A stretch of DNA of 64,000 nt, taken from contig NZ_QETK01000009.1 in NCBI RefSeq assembly GCF_003105155.1, positions 62,001-126,000 of the forward strand, written 5' to 3'. The notes below the pieces were generated by a model, which was not told the origin of the DNA, searched no databases, and was given only the letters and a program-made list of their open reading frames with translations. The position numbers and the translations under genes are program-made. The stretch comes from Pseudomonas sp. SDI (lineage in GTDB: Bacteria; Pseudomonadota; Gammaproteobacteria; Pseudomonadales; Pseudomonadaceae). Numbering within the stretch: the first letter of the stretch is position 1; every line of letters begins with the position of its first letter. This document shows positions 7,777 to 16,127 of this stretch, piece after piece.

Positions 7777-8964
7777 ATGCGCTACCAGCTCAAAGCCCTC
7801 GGCAAGGCCGGCATCGTGGCCGTCGAGATCGAGGCCCAGGACCCCACCCAGGCCCGCGAACTGGCCGAGCAGCAAGGCCTGCGGGTGGTCAGCCTGCGCA
7901 GTGCCACGCGCTTCGGCGGCCTGCGCTGGCGCCGCCGCGAGCCGTTCGACCTGGTGCTGTTCAGCCAGGAACTGACCACCCTGCTCAATGCCGGCCTGCC
8001 GCTGATCGATGCCTTGCAAAGCCTGGCCGAGAAGGAAAGCGCGCCGCAGGCCCGCAAGACCCTCGACCAACTGGTGCGCCTGCTTTACGAGGGCAAGTCG
8101 TTGTCCCAGGCCCTGGCGCAACTGCCTGCGGTGTTCCCCACCCTGTACGTGGCGCTGGTGCAGTCCAGCGAAAAGACCGGGGCCCTGGCCGAAGCACTGG
8201 GGCGTTATGTCAGCTACCGCCAGCGCATGGACGAAGTGCGGCAGAAGATCGTCAGCGCCTCGATCTACCCACTGCTGCTGTTGCTGGTCGGCGGCGGCGT
8301 GGTGCTGTTTCTGCTCGGCTACGTGGTGCCGCGCTTCAGCCTGGTGTTCGAAGGGTTGGGCAGCAACCTGCCGTGGCTGTCGCAGGTGCTGATGAACGCC
8401 GGGCTGTTTTTGCATGCGCATCAGACCGAATTGATCGCCGGCACCCTGGCCGCAGTGGCCGCGCTGAGTCTGCTGCAACGCCAACCCGCGGTACGCCGCT
8501 GGTTGAGCCGGCAACTGGAGCGCGTCCCGGCGCTGCACCGCCGACTGGTGATGTACGAGCTGGCACGTTTCTACCGCTCGCTGGGGATTCTGCTGCAGGG
8601 CGGCATCCCGATCCTCACCGCCATGGCCATGGCCCGCGGGCTGCTCGGCAGCGCCGCCGGCGAACGCCTGGACCAGGCCTGCGAACGGGTGCGCGAGGGC
8701 TTGTCGCTGTCCAGTGCGCTACAGGCCGGCGAACTGGTGACGCCGGTGTCGCTGCGCCTGCTGCGCGCCGGCGAGCAGTCGGGCAACGTCGGGCAGATGA
8801 TGGAGCGCAGCGCCGACTTCTACGACGAGGAAATCGGCCGCTGGATCGAATGGTTCGTGCGCCTGTTCGAGCCGTTGCTGATGACTTTCATCGGCTTGCT
8901 GATCGGCCTGATCGTGATCCTGATGTACATGCCGATCTTCGAACTGGCGTCGAGTATTCACTGA
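7777..8964 (+). CDS. gspF: Type II secretion inner-membrane platform protein GspF
   Basis: This 395-residue protein has the GspF/PilC fold: an N-terminal cytoplasmic segment, a first T2SSF domain (about 70-190), a strong membrane helix (about 165-190, LLLLLVGGGVVLFLLGYVV), a second helix near 220, the second T2SSF domain (about 270-390) and a C-terminal helix (MTFIGLLIGLIVILMYMPIF). GspF links the cytoplasmic ATPase GspE to pseudopilus assembly. It sits 12 bp after gspG and converges on an Rhs gene with a one-base gap and no terminator between them. Genetic work on P. putida GB-1 tied Mn-oxidase export to type II secretion, so the placement beside mnxG is suggestive. Confidence 0.92.
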   Translation: MRYQLKALGKAGIVAVEIEAQDPTQARELAEQQGLRVVSLRSATRFGGLRWRRREPFDLVLFSQELTTLLNAGLPLIDALQSLAEKESAPQARKTLDQLVRLLYEGKSLSQALAQLPAVFPTLYVALVQSSEKTGALAEALGRYVSYRQRMDEVRQKIVSASIYPLLLLLVGGGVVLFLLGYVVPRFSLVFEGLGSNLPWLSQVLMNAGLFLHAHQTELIAGTLAAVAALSLLQRQPAVRRWLSRQLERVPALHRRLVMYELARFYRSLGILLQGGIPILTAMAMARGLLGSAAGERLDQACERVREGLSLSSALQAGELVTPVSLRLLRAGEQSGNVGQMMERSADFYDEEIGRWIEWFVRLFEPLLMTFIGLLIGLIVILMYMPIFELASSIH

Positions 8965-8965
8965 A

Positions 8966-10075
8966 TCACCCGTCTCGCGCCGCCAAGGTGGTTTTGGCCG
9001 GGGTGGACAGCGTCGATACATTCGGCGAACGTGTTTCCAGGGTGCCCGGGAACATTGCCTCGTCATAGGTCGGCAAGCTACCCAGGTCGTTCCTGAGGGT
9101 TCGGACCTCGTGCTCTGCCTGCCAAAGCCTCTGCTCCATGCTGACGGGCACATCCCAGCCGTCCCTGATCATGAGGTCGACCTCGGTGCGTCTGCTACTG
9201 AGGATGAATTCGGCGGCGTCCAGCCGTTGCGCCAACCCGGCGGTTACACTCGGATCGCGCGCTGCCGGCGCCATCGTGTAGGCAGGCGGACCGATGTTGC
9301 CAACCTGATGCGGGTACGCCGGGGGCCTTTCCGGGGCTGGGAACGTTGTGTTGTCTAGTCGGGAATAGGCTGGCGGCCCGTTCTGCCGGTTACGCCCCAG
9401 CAGGTTGCGCACCCGGCCGCGAAGGCCCGAACCTGCCGCCGGTCGGCCCGCCGACGAGGCACTCGCCGCGCCCTCGGTAAGCGCCGCAGAGCGCCGTGCA
9501 GAGGGGCGTATCAGCCTGAGCAGGTCATCGAGCATGCCCAAACCGAAGTGCCCCGTCGGGTCGCGGCTGTTCAGCGGATCCCCCTGGACATAGGCATAGG
9601 TATTCAGACCGCCCTTGCCAAATGGACTCCAGCTGTCAGGGCTGTTGAAACGCATCAGTGTCGGCATGAAAGCCCTGTAGCCATTGCCGAGCAGGTAGTG
9701 CCCGGTCACCGCTTCGTCGCACTCGCCGTTAAACCCCGGCAGAGCCTCGGCGGCCGACTGCGCACGCCGCAACCCATAAGGGGTGTAGGCGAATGTGCGC
9801 GCCGCCATCGACTCGACGCTGCCCAGCACCGACATTTGCCGGTCGCTACCCAGCACTGCCGTCTCCCACGCCGCCGCCCAGTGGCGCCGCTGGGCCAAGG
9901 CACGACCGTCGTGCTGGAACAACGAGCGGCGTGTCTCGCCATCGCTCTCACTGACCGCGCGCGCCCCGCAATGGAAGCGTTGCATGACGGCACGCCCCGG
10001 CCGCAGGACCGCCACCAGCCGGTCGAGCGAATCGTAGCGGTTGCGGCATAACAGAGGACCCAAAGTAACGGACAT
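8966..10075 (-). CDS. Solitary mini-Rhs core protein with three PPxY motifs (Rhs1)
   Basis: This 369-residue protein begins with one YD-like stretch (RNRYDSLDRL, 12-20) and has the Rhs-associated core: PGFNGE (113-118), GHYLLGNGYRAF (125-136), SPDSWSPFGKGGLNTYAYVQGDP (145-167) and the RDPTGH boundary (171-176). There is no long YD-repeat shell, so it is a core-plus-tail cassette. The tail holds PPAY at 234-237, 251-254 and 263-266, then a charged helical segment ending in LPTYDEA (334-340). These resemble eukaryotic PY motifs that bind WW domains. No signal peptide, VgrG, chaperone or immunity gene is adjacent. A LuxR-box-like dyad lies 64 bp upstream. Function is unknown; a secreted host-directed effector is one possibility. 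Confidence 0.85.
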   Translation of the reverse strand: MSVTLGPLLCRNRYDSLDRLVAVLRPGRAVMQRFHCGARAVSESDGETRRSLFQHDGRALAQRRHWAAAWETAVLGSDRQMSVLGSVESMAARTFAYTPYGLRRAQSAAEALPGFNGECDEAVTGHYLLGNGYRAFMPTLMRFNSPDSWSPFGKGGLNTYAYVQGDPLNSRDPTGHFGLGMLDDLLRLIRPSARRSAALTEGAASASSAGRPAAGSGLRGRVRNLLGRNRQNGPPAYSRLDNTTFPAPERPPAYPHQVGNIGPPAYTMAPAARDPSVTAGLAQRLDAAEFILSSRRTEVDLMIRDGWDVPVSMEQRLWQAEHEVRTLRNDLGSLPTYDEAMFPGTLETRSPNVSTLSTPAKTTLAARDG

Positions 10076-10138
10076 CCCAGGACTTCCCCAATGATGGTGC
10101 TCGGGGGCTCACTATGCTGTGCCGTCGGCGCGGCTGTC

Positions 10139-10158
10139 ACCTGACAGAAATACCAGGT
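10139..10158 (-). promoter_or_regulatory. LuxR-box-like dyad upstream of Rhs1
   Basis: The 20 bp ACCTGACAGAAATACCAGGT is an inverted repeat that meets the las/rhl-type CT-N12-AG rule and resembles known lux boxes in its outer arms. It lies 64 bp before the Rhs1 ATG, with a CATAGT -10-like hexamer between. Related sites at the same spacing precede Rhs2 (11339-11358) and Rhs3 (33939-33958). Confidence 0.55.
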
Positions 10159-10170
10159 GGCCGCCGCGCC

Positions 10171-10217
10171 TCAACAATCGAACCGATCCACCGCCCGCCG
10201 CCGCTCGTTGTCGTCGC
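10171..10217 (-). pseudogene. Remnant of a tyrosine recombinase 3' end, containing repeat copy A
   Basis: Read on the minus strand this stretch encodes DDNERRRAVDRFDC and a stop, the same C-terminus as the intact recombinase at 11380-12294. The 40 bp at 10178-10217 are identical to 11387-11426. Beyond them the last codons differ only synonymously (GAT TGT versus GAC TGC). It is therefore a fragment of a related recombinase gene left between Rhs2 and Rhs1, not a random repeat. Confidence 0.85.
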
Positions 10218-10244
10218 ACTGCAAGAGCTAAGCGCTCATGCTCA

Positions 10245-11276
10245 CTACTCGGCAATCGGTTTAAGATCAACAGGCGATACTAATTGATCGTGTAAATGAA
10301 TCCCATACGGCGGGACCACGCCGGCGTTGGTCCTGATTCTGTGCACCCGGAGATTCTGCTCGTAGAGCCTGTCCATTAGGTGTTTCGGTTCTCTAAAGCC
10401 GTTACGACGGAATTCCACGACCAGGCGCCTGGTTTCCCGATACTCCTGGAGTGCGCCTGGGAGCGCCGCCAGAGCCTCCTGCGCATCAAGATCATTGACC
10501 GTTTCGGTAAGCTCGCCTTCAGTCCTTGCGTAAGGCGGCGGGCCTTCCTTAGTCAGTGTGCGCGAAGAATAACTCGGAGGCCTGCTCGGCGAAGGTGCAG
10601 CATTCGCGCTGTGTGTCGCCGGCAGACCTGTCCGAGTCACGTGCCCACGGGCGCTTGGCGCACCGTCTGCCACATTGCTGGCGACGGTCGATCTGGCCAC
10701 CCGGCTGCTGGGCGTGCGCAACCTGAGCAGGTTGAGCAACCCCTTGAGCAGACCATGCCCGCTTGGGTCGCTCGCATTTACCGGATCCCCTTCGCAATAG
10801 GCGTAAGCATTCAGCCCACCTCGCCCGAACGGGCTCCAGGAGTCCGGGCTGTGGAAGCGCATCAGTACCGGGTTGAAGGCGCGGTAGCCGTTACCCAGCA
10901 AATACTGCCCGATCGCCGCCTCGCGCGGCTCGCCGTTGAACCCCGGCAAGCCGTCCGTATCGCCCGCAGGCGCGTGGTATCCAAACGGTGTGTAGGCCTG
11001 CTCGGCCGACGTCTGGGGCGTGCCCAGCACCGATTGCTTGTGATCCACCCGCAGCACCTGCGCAACCGTGCGCCCAGCCTGATACTGCTGCTGGGCGAGC
11101 AGCCGGTTGTCGTGCAGGAACAGCGAACGCTGCAGGTCACCCAGCACTTGCGTGACCCGCCGTTGGCCGCAGTAGAAGTGTTGCAGGCTCGCCTGGCTAG
11201 CGCTCAGCATGCCGGCGAGCCGGTCAAGCGGATCGTATTGGTACTGGCACAGCGGTGTGTTGCGAAACGCTGTCAT
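10245..11276 (-). CDS. Solitary mini-Rhs core protein with PPxY motifs (Rhs2)
   Basis: This 343-residue paralogue of the gene at 8966-10075 has QYQYDPLDRL (11-20), PGFNGE (111-116), QYLLGNGYRAF (124-134), SPDSWSPFGRGGLNAYAY (143-160) and the DPSG boundary (170-173). Its tail contains PPSY (233-236) and PPPY (246-249), then a helical arginine-rich segment alignable with the Rhs1 tail and ending GVVPPYGIHLHD. The gene is bracketed by the two identical 40-bp repeats (10178-10217 and 11387-11426), as expected for a mobile cassette. No immunity-like ORF separates it from Rhs1; the gap is only 28 bp plus the recombinase remnant. Export route and activity are unknown. Confidence 0.85.
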   Translation of the reverse strand: MTAFRNTPLCQYQYDPLDRLAGMLSASQASLQHFYCGQRRVTQVLGDLQRSLFLHDNRLLAQQQYQAGRTVAQVLRVDHKQSVLGTPQTSAEQAYTPFGYHAPAGDTDGLPGFNGEPREAAIGQYLLGNGYRAFNPVLMRFHSPDSWSPFGRGGLNAYAYCEGDPVNASDPSGHGLLKGLLNLLRLRTPSSRVARSTVASNVADGAPSARGHVTRTGLPATHSANAAPSPSRPPSYSSRTLTKEGPPPYARTEGELTETVNDLDAQEALAALPGALQEYRETRRLVVEFRRNGFREPKHLMDRLYEQNLRVHRIRTNAGVVPPYGIHLHDQLVSPVDLKPIAE

Positions 11277-11338
11277 CGTAGAGCCCCTGGGAATGGTGAT
11301 GCCGGGGTTCTACCTTGCGCCAAGGTTGAGCGATTGTC

Positions 11339-11358
11339 GCCTGGCAAAAATACCAGGT
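11339..11358 (-). promoter_or_regulatory. LuxR-box-like dyad upstream of Rhs2
   Basis: GCCTGGCAAAAATACCAGGT has CCTGG/CCAGG arms around CAAAAATA and meets CT-N12-AG. It starts 63 bp before the Rhs2 ATG at 11276, the same placement as for Rhs1 and Rhs3. Confidence 0.55.
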
Positions 11359-11379
11359 AGACGGCTCAAGCCCCGCGCT

Positions 11380-12294
11380 TCAGCAGTCGAACCGATCCAC
11401 CGCCCGCCGCCGCTCGTTGTCGTCGCGCATGTCGTAGTTGGCCGTAGTCTGGATGTTGCTGTGGTGCGCCAGTTTCTGCGCAATCGACAGGTCGTGCTCT
11501 TCGATCAACCGCGTGATGAACGAGCGGCGGAAATCGTGCGGCATGATCTTCACCCCCACCTGGGCACCGCGCTGGCGGGCGATGTAGTAGATGGCGTGCT
11601 TGGTAATGCGCTCGCGGGTGATATGGCTGCCCCGGCGGATCCGGTTGAACAGGAACGCATCGTCGGCCTGCCCCGCCGGCAACTGCGCGCGGCGAAAGGT
11701 CAACCAGGCGTTGAGCGTATCGAAGGCCCAGGTCGGCGCGTACTTGATCAGCTGTTTGTTGCCCTTGCCGGTCACCCGCAGGCTGCGCTCGGCAAAGTCG
11801 ATTTGCGCCAGGTCCAGGTCGACCGATTCCGACTTGCGCATGCCCGTGCCATACAACAACGCGATGACCGCCGCATCGCGCAAACCCTGTGGCCGTGGGT
11901 CGGCAGCGCACGCCGCCATCAGCTCGCGAATCAGCGTGCGCTTGAGGTTGCGCCCCACCGGCAGTCGCGTGCCCTGCCCCGGCTTGACCGAACGGATCTT
12001 CAGCAACTGCTCCTGATCGATCAGGCTCAACCGCCAGGCCTCGTTCATCACCCCACGAATGGCGTTGACATACAGCGAGCTGGTATTGGGCGCATAGCCA
12101 TCGCTGCGCAGCGCCGCCACCAAGGCGGTGATGTGACCGGGTTGCAGCTGTTGCCAGGGCACCTCGGCGATATCGATTTCGTCATAGCCTAGCCGATCGG
12201 CCGCGTCCTGCAGCACGTAGCGCATGGTCAGCTGGCTGGAGGGCGCCAGGCGGTTGAGGTATTGCAGCAACGGGTTGTGCAGTGAATCGGGCAA
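11380..12294 (-). CDS. Tyrosine recombinase / site-specific integrase next to the Rhs cassettes
   Basis: This 304-residue phage-integrase family protein has an N-terminal SAM-like core-binding domain (about 1-105) and a C-terminal catalytic domain. Predicted catalytic residues are Arg153 (GTGMRKSE), Lys177 or Lys180 (GKGNK), His253 and Arg256 (MPHDFRRSF), His277/278 (LAHHSN) and nucleophile Tyr287 (ANYDMR), so it looks active. The 40-bp repeat covers the final codons, just after Tyr287. Its 3' end points at the Rhs genes, and a synonymously diverged copy of that 3' end lies between Rhs2 and Rhs1. This suggests the enzyme, or recombination at its own 3' end, places Rhs cassettes. It is XerC-sized but has no other sign of being the housekeeping Xer. 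Confidence 0.9.
   Translation of the reverse strand: MPDSLHNPLLQYLNRLAPSSQLTMRYVLQDAADRLGYDEIDIAEVPWQQLQPGHITALVAALRSDGYAPNTSSLYVNAIRGVMNEAWRLSLIDQEQLLKIRSVKPGQGTRLPVGRNLKRTLIRELMAACAADPRPQGLRDAAVIALLYGTGMRKSESVDLDLAQIDFAERSLRVTGKGNKQLIKYAPTWAFDTLNAWLTFRRAQLPAGQADDAFLFNRIRRGSHITRERITKHAIYYIARQRGAQVGVKIMPHDFRRSFITRLIEEHDLSIAQKLAHHSNIQTTANYDMRDDNERRRAVDRFDC
11387..11426. repeat. 40-bp direct repeat, copy B (3' end of recombinase gene)
   Basis: These 40 bp are identical base for base to 10178-10217, in the same orientation. The spacing between copies is 1209 bp and encloses all of Rhs2 with its promoter dyad. This is the layout of a cassette bounded by attachment-like sites. Confidence 0.9.
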
Positions 12295-12404
12295 AACGTT
12301 AATCCTTGAGTGGCGTCAGCGCCCGATGGTACCTCAGCTGGAGGTCGGCTGGGGACGCTCACTGGCCCTGTCGGCGAGCGCCCATGCCAGACCGTTTACA
12401 CCCG

Positions 12405-13076
12405 TTAGTGCCCCTTCAACTTCAGATAGGACTGATGCAGATCCGCCGCCCAGCCATCGAGCACCGCCTTCACATCCTCGGCTTTCATCACCTGACTGTC
12501 GTTTTCCAGCGGCTTGCCGTTGCCCTTGCGCACCACCTGGGCGACCACCTGCCGAGTACCGCCGTCGAGGAAGGCCGCTTCGGTGGAGATAGCGGTTTCC
12601 TGGTCGCGAATGCCCGACGCGGTACTCACCGCCGCCGCCACCAGCGCCACCGGAATCACCTCATAGGGTTTCAGCCCCTCCGTCTTGCTGCTGACGGCGG
12701 TGATGGCCGGACGCACGACCAACGTGCCGGGCCCGGGCCCGCTGGCCAGCGGCAGGTCGCGGCCGATCTCGCGCTTGAGCGCTTCGTCGTAGTACCGGGT
12801 AATGCCGGTCAGCGTGCTTTGCGGGATCTTCGCCGTCGGTTGCGGCTTGGGATAGAACTGGCTGGGTTCGATATACACCTGGGTGTAGCGATCGAGCTTG
12901 AGCTGTGGATCGACCCAGCGCATCACCGTGGCCCCCGACGGCGACTTGGCCTCCTTCAGGCGGCTGTAATCCTTGAGAAATCCCGAGTACTGATCCGGCT
13001 GCACAGTGCTGCTGGAACAACCGACCAGACCAAGCCCGGCGAGACACAGCGTACCGACCATTAGTGTGTGTTTCAT
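12405..13076 (-). CDS. DUF3313 family lipoprotein
   Basis: The 223-residue product begins with a lipoprotein signal (MKHTLMVGTLCLAGLGLVGC), with lipobox cysteine 20. The rest matches the DUF3313 pattern: GFLKDYSRL, a YIEPSQFYP segment, an alternating-strand core and the final LDGWAADLHQSYLKLKG helix. It is predicted to be anchored in the outer or inner membrane facing the periplasm. DUF3313 proteins are widespread in pseudomonads with no assigned biochemical role. The gene diverges from the unknown gene at 13236 and is unlikely to be functionally tied to the recombinase downstream. Confidence 0.8.
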   Translation of the reverse strand: MKHTLMVGTLCLAGLGLVGCSSSTVQPDQYSGFLKDYSRLKEAKSPSGATVMRWVDPQLKLDRYTQVYIEPSQFYPKPQPTAKIPQSTLTGITRYYDEALKREIGRDLPLASGPGPGTLVVRPAITAVSSKTEGLKPYEVIPVALVAAAVSTASGIRDQETAISTEAAFLDGGTRQVVAQVVRKGNGKPLENDSQVMKAEDVKAVLDGWAADLHQSYLKLKGH

Positions 13077-13235
13077 GCTGACGCTCCAAGTCGCAGGAAA
13101 GGGCCCACTAGGTATAGGCCAGACTTGCCACGCCAGCCATCGCCCAACGCACGCGGGGAAAACTTTCTGAATCCCGCCCGGCGCCGACTCTCGTTAGGTT
13201 GGCAGCGCAGTTCATCCTGGACAGGAGGTCCACCC

Positions 13236-13829
13236 ATGTCGTTCGCTATAAGCTTCATCGCCAGCCTCTACGCCTTCAGCCACAACAGCTTCGCCCCGGT
13301 TACCCTGACCCCGCCACTCAACTGCGCGCCCGCCGAAGATGGCTGGTTGCGGGTTGGCATGGGCTTCGGGCAGGGCAACAGCACGCCGCCGGCGCGCTTC
13401 CAGTTCCGCTGCAACTTTGCCAGCGACTGGACACCCTCCCACTGCATCACCGTCATCAACCCCGACGGCCCTGGGCACGACCACCAGTTGGAGGTCAGCC
13501 GCAACGGCTACCTCGGCGTGTATGCCCCCAGCGAGCGCAAGCAGTTATGGAAGGTGCTGCAGGACCCCTACGCGCCCAGCGCCAGCCAACTGCTGCAAAA
13601 CAAGTATGGCGCGCACCCCGATCCGCTGCGGCGCCTCGATCAGGCAGAGGAATCGACATTGGCCGCGCACCTCTTGCGCATCTCCCTGAGTGCCAGCCCC
13701 GGCTACCGGGTCAACCTGCATCAGCAGAGCGCATACCTGTGCAGCGAACGCTACCACGACGACAATGGCCAGGTGCTCGCCCCAGACGAGCCTGTAGCGC
13801 TGTTTCTGCACATCGAAACCCTCAATTGA
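13236..13829 (+). CDS. Hypothetical protein, 197 residues
   Basis: I do not recognise this family. The start at 13236 follows ACAGGAGG. The N-terminus is mildly hydrophobic but is not a convincing signal peptide. Cysteines in FRCNF, SHCITV and AYLCSERY, and a mixed strand/helix composition with no long hydrophobic stretch, point to a soluble globular protein. The residues DPYAPSASQLLQNKYGAHPDPLRR form a probable helix-loop. The gene stands alone, divergent from the DUF3313 lipoprotein, with a REP pair downstream. GC content and codon use look like the neighbours. Confidence 0.6.
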   Translation: MSFAISFIASLYAFSHNSFAPVTLTPPLNCAPAEDGWLRVGMGFGQGNSTPPARFQFRCNFASDWTPSHCITVINPDGPGHDHQLEVSRNGYLGVYAPSERKQLWKVLQDPYAPSASQLLQNKYGAHPDPLRRLDQAEESTLAAHLLRISLSASPGYRVNLHQQSAYLCSERYHDDNGQVLAPDEPVALFLHIETLN

Positions 13830-13885
13830 GGCGCCGGGTGGGCTAGAGTTGCCTCTGAACCCATCGTGCACAGATGCCAGCCTTA

Positions 13886-13973
13886 CCCCTGCGGGAGCCC
13901 GCCTTGCTGGCGATGCCCGGCCTGCGGGCCAGAAAGCACGGCACGTCGCCGGCAACGCCGGCTCTCACATAAG
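13886..13973. repeat. REP-type inverted pair
   Basis: A pseudomonad REP-like unit (CTGCGGGAGCCCGCCTTGC, then TGGCGATG) is followed about 35 bp later by its approximate inverse (CGTCGCCGGCAACGCCGG, then CTCTCACA). The pair lies between the genes ending at 13829 and starting at 14011. Confidence 0.6.
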
Positions 13974-14010
13974 ACAGCTGTAGCCCCCCCATCCATCGAC
14001 GCGAGGCAGC

Positions 14011-14658
14011 ATGGCTTTCCACAAACTGGCCCACACCCACCCCCGGCTCAGCGCGGCCGCCCTCGCCGGCGGCCTGGCCGGCTACTTTGCCCATACCGAC
14101 GACCCGGTCCAGCGCGTGCTGATCGGCTGGAACGTCGGGGTCTGGCTGTACCTGCTGCTGGTTGGCTGGCTAACCGTGCGGGCCAGCCCCGAGCGGGTCC
14201 GCAAGGTGGCCAGCATCGAGGATGAAAACGCCGGACTGGTGCTGATAACGGTGAGCATCGCGGCCATCGCCAGCCTTGCCGCCCTGACCCTGCAACTGGC
14301 CGGCAGCCAGGGCCTGGACAGCCCGTCACGGGTGCTGCACTACCTGTATACGGCGGTGACGATCGCCGGTTCCTGGCTGCTGATCGGCACCGTCTTCAGC
14401 CTGCACTACGCGCGGCTATTCTATAACGACGAGGGCAAGGCGCCGGTGCTGCGCTTCCCCGAAGGCGAATGCACCCCGGACTACTGGGACTTCCACTACT
14501 TCTCCTTCACCCTCAGCGTCGCCGTGCAGACCTCGGACGTCGGCGTGGCCGGGCGCGGCCTGCGCAAGGTGGTGCTAGCGCATTCGCTGATCGGCTTCGT
14601 CTTCAACACCGCGATTCTCGGCTTCACCATCAATATTGCCGCGGGCCTGCTGAACTGA
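14011..14658 (+). CDS. DUF1345 integral membrane protein
   Basis: This 215-residue protein has five hydrophobic segments (about 18-30, 40-57, 76-95, 110-130 and 190-213). It carries the DUF1345 motifs [36 protein letters not shown] and [22 protein letters not shown]. The family is conserved in the bacterial inner membrane without a known function. The 3' end overlaps the convergent aruH gene by 29 bp, so the two transcripts collide. The ATG at 14011 follows GCGAGGCAGC. Confidence 0.85.
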   Translation: MAFHKLAHTHPRLSAAALAGGLAGYFAHTDDPVQRVLIGWNVGVWLYLLLVGWLTVRASPERVRKVASIEDENAGLVLITVSIAAIASLAALTLQLAGSQGLDSPSRVLHYLYTAVTIAGSWLLIGTVFSLHYARLFYNDEGKAPVLRFPEGECTPDYWDFHYFSFTLSVAVQTSDVGVAGRGLRKVVLAHSLIGFVFNTAILGFTINIAAGLLN

Positions 14659-15841
14659 GCGCTGCCCCGCCCAGCACCTGCACCGCGCAGCGCGCGATGC
14701 GCTGGCAGGCCAATTCCAGCTGGGCGCCGTCGAGCACCAGGCCCAGGCGCAGGTGCCCGGCTGCACTCGGACCGAAGGCATCGCCGGCGAGCACCGCCAC
14801 CCCATGTTCGTCGAGCAGACGCTCGGCAAACGCTTGGGCGCCGAGGCCGGTCTGGCGGATATCGATCATCACGAACAGGCCGCCGGCCGGCTTGTGCACG
14901 ACGATACCCGGGCAGCCCTCCAGGCAGGCGCAGACCAGGTCGCGGCGTTCGCGGTAGGTCTGGCGCATCTGCGCCAACTCCGGCAGTTCGGCCTCCAGGG
15001 CCACCCGCGCCGCGTGCTGGATGAAATCCGGCAAGCCGTAGAGCATGCACAAGGCCAGGTGCGTGAGGTGCTCGGCGAGTGCCGGCGGGCCGATCACCCA
15101 GCCTACCCGCCAGCCGGCCATGGCATGCGACTTGGACAGACTGTTGAGCGTCACGCAGCGCCCGGCCATGCCCGGCAGGCTGGCCGGGTGGACGTGCTGA
15201 CCATCGTAGAGCAGCTCGCTGTAGACCTCGTCGGCCAGCAGCCACAGGTCATGGGCCTGGCACAGCTGCGCCAGGCACATCCAGGTGGCGCGCGGCAGGC
15301 TGGCCCCGGTCGGATTGTTCGGGCTATTGACCAGCAGCGCCCGGGTACGCGGGGTGATCAGCGCGGCGAGGGCCTGCGGATCGAGGCGAAAACCATCCTC
15401 CGCGCGGGTCGCCAACGGCACCAGCCGGGCTCCACACGCACCCAGCACCGCTTCGTAGGTGACGTACATCGGCTCGGCGACGATCACCTCGTCGCCCGGA
15501 TCGAACAGGCACTGGGCCACGGCGAACAGTGCACATTGTGCCCCGGCCATCACCACCACGTGCTGGTCGTCTTCGGCCAGGCCGCACTGGCGCGCATGCC
15601 GCCGGCCGATGGCCTGGCGCAAGGCCGGATCGCCGCGCACGGCCGAATAATGCGTGTGCCCCGCCAGCAGGCTGTCGATGGCGGCCTGTACCACCGGCTG
15701 CGGGGTGTCGAAATCCGGGTCGCCAACGGTCAGCATGAGCACCTGGTGCCCGGCGCGTTGCAGGGCCTCGGCCCGGTAGTGGATGTTCCAGGCCTCGGCG
15801 CCGTTGCCAGCGATGCGTTGGGTCAGGGCGGCGTAACGCAT
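14630..15841 (-). CDS. aruH: Arginine:pyruvate transaminase (AruH-type class I/II aminotransferase)
   Basis: The 403-residue fold-type I PLP enzyme closely follows AruH of P. aeruginosa in motif order: [84 protein letters not shown] and the PLP lysine in [17 protein letters not shown]. AruH moves the alpha-amino group of L-arginine to pyruvate, giving 2-ketoarginine, the first step of the arginine transaminase route. In P. aeruginosa it is paired with the decarboxylase gene aruI; no aruI is adjacent here. A LuxR-box-like dyad lies 58 bp upstream. Substrate assignment is by family resemblance. Confidence 0.85.
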   Translation of the reverse strand: MRYAALTQRIAGNGAEAWNIHYRAEALQRAGHQVLMLTVGDPDFDTPQPVVQAAIDSLLAGHTHYSAVRGDPALRQAIGRRHARQCGLAEDDQHVVVMAGAQCALFAVAQCLFDPGDEVIVAEPMYVTYEAVLGACGARLVPLATRAEDGFRLDPQALAALITPRTRALLVNSPNNPTGASLPRATWMCLAQLCQAHDLWLLADEVYSELLYDGQHVHPASLPGMAGRCVTLNSLSKSHAMAGWRVGWVIGPPALAEHLTHLALCMLYGLPDFIQHAARVALEAELPELAQMRQTYRERRDLVCACLEGCPGIVVHKPAGGLFVMIDIRQTGLGAQAFAERLLDEHGVAVLAGDAFGPSAAGHLRLGLVLDGAQLELACQRIARCAVQVLGGAALSSAGPRQY

Positions 15842-15898
15842 GCGCGGTCTCCTTGACTGAGCCGTTGGTCAGAAAGGCCAACGCAGGCATCCCAGCCG

Positions 15899-15918
15899 AC
15901 TGCTGGTAAAAATAGCAG
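15899..15918 (-). promoter_or_regulatory. LuxR-box-like dyad upstream of aruH (weak)
   Basis: ACTGCTGGTAAAAATAGCAG forms a CTGCT/AGCAG dyad around an A-rich core and meets CT-N12-AG, 58 bp before the aruH ATG. Arm sequences differ from the Rhs boxes, so common control is uncertain. The rest of the 286-bp gap between aruH and the divergent gene at 16128 shows no recognisable element. Confidence 0.3.
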
Positions 15919-16127
15919 ATGGCCGGGCCAGCCCACGGGAAATCTGGCGCTGAACGTTTGCGCACGTTCGCCGGCTAAACACCCGTGTGTGATGTGCGTC
16001 ATAAGCCGGGGAATTGTTACCGAAGGGTCATGATAGGCCTGCTATCTTTAGCCTCTGCCCGGTGTTCCACTGCGCGGGCAATCGGCCAGGGTCGGGGCCA
16101 GGTGTTCAGCCGTACAAGGAAGCCAGC

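Noticed and set aside
8966..11276. Type VI or contact-dependent Rhs toxin system
   Set aside because: No vgrG, PAAR, chaperone or immunity-like gene lies beside any of the four Rhs genes, and the proteins lack the long YD shell.
13150..13210. ECF-type promoter (AACTTT ... GACTCTC) before the gene at 13236
   Set aside because: The elements are suggestive, but I cannot match them to a defined sigma factor consensus.
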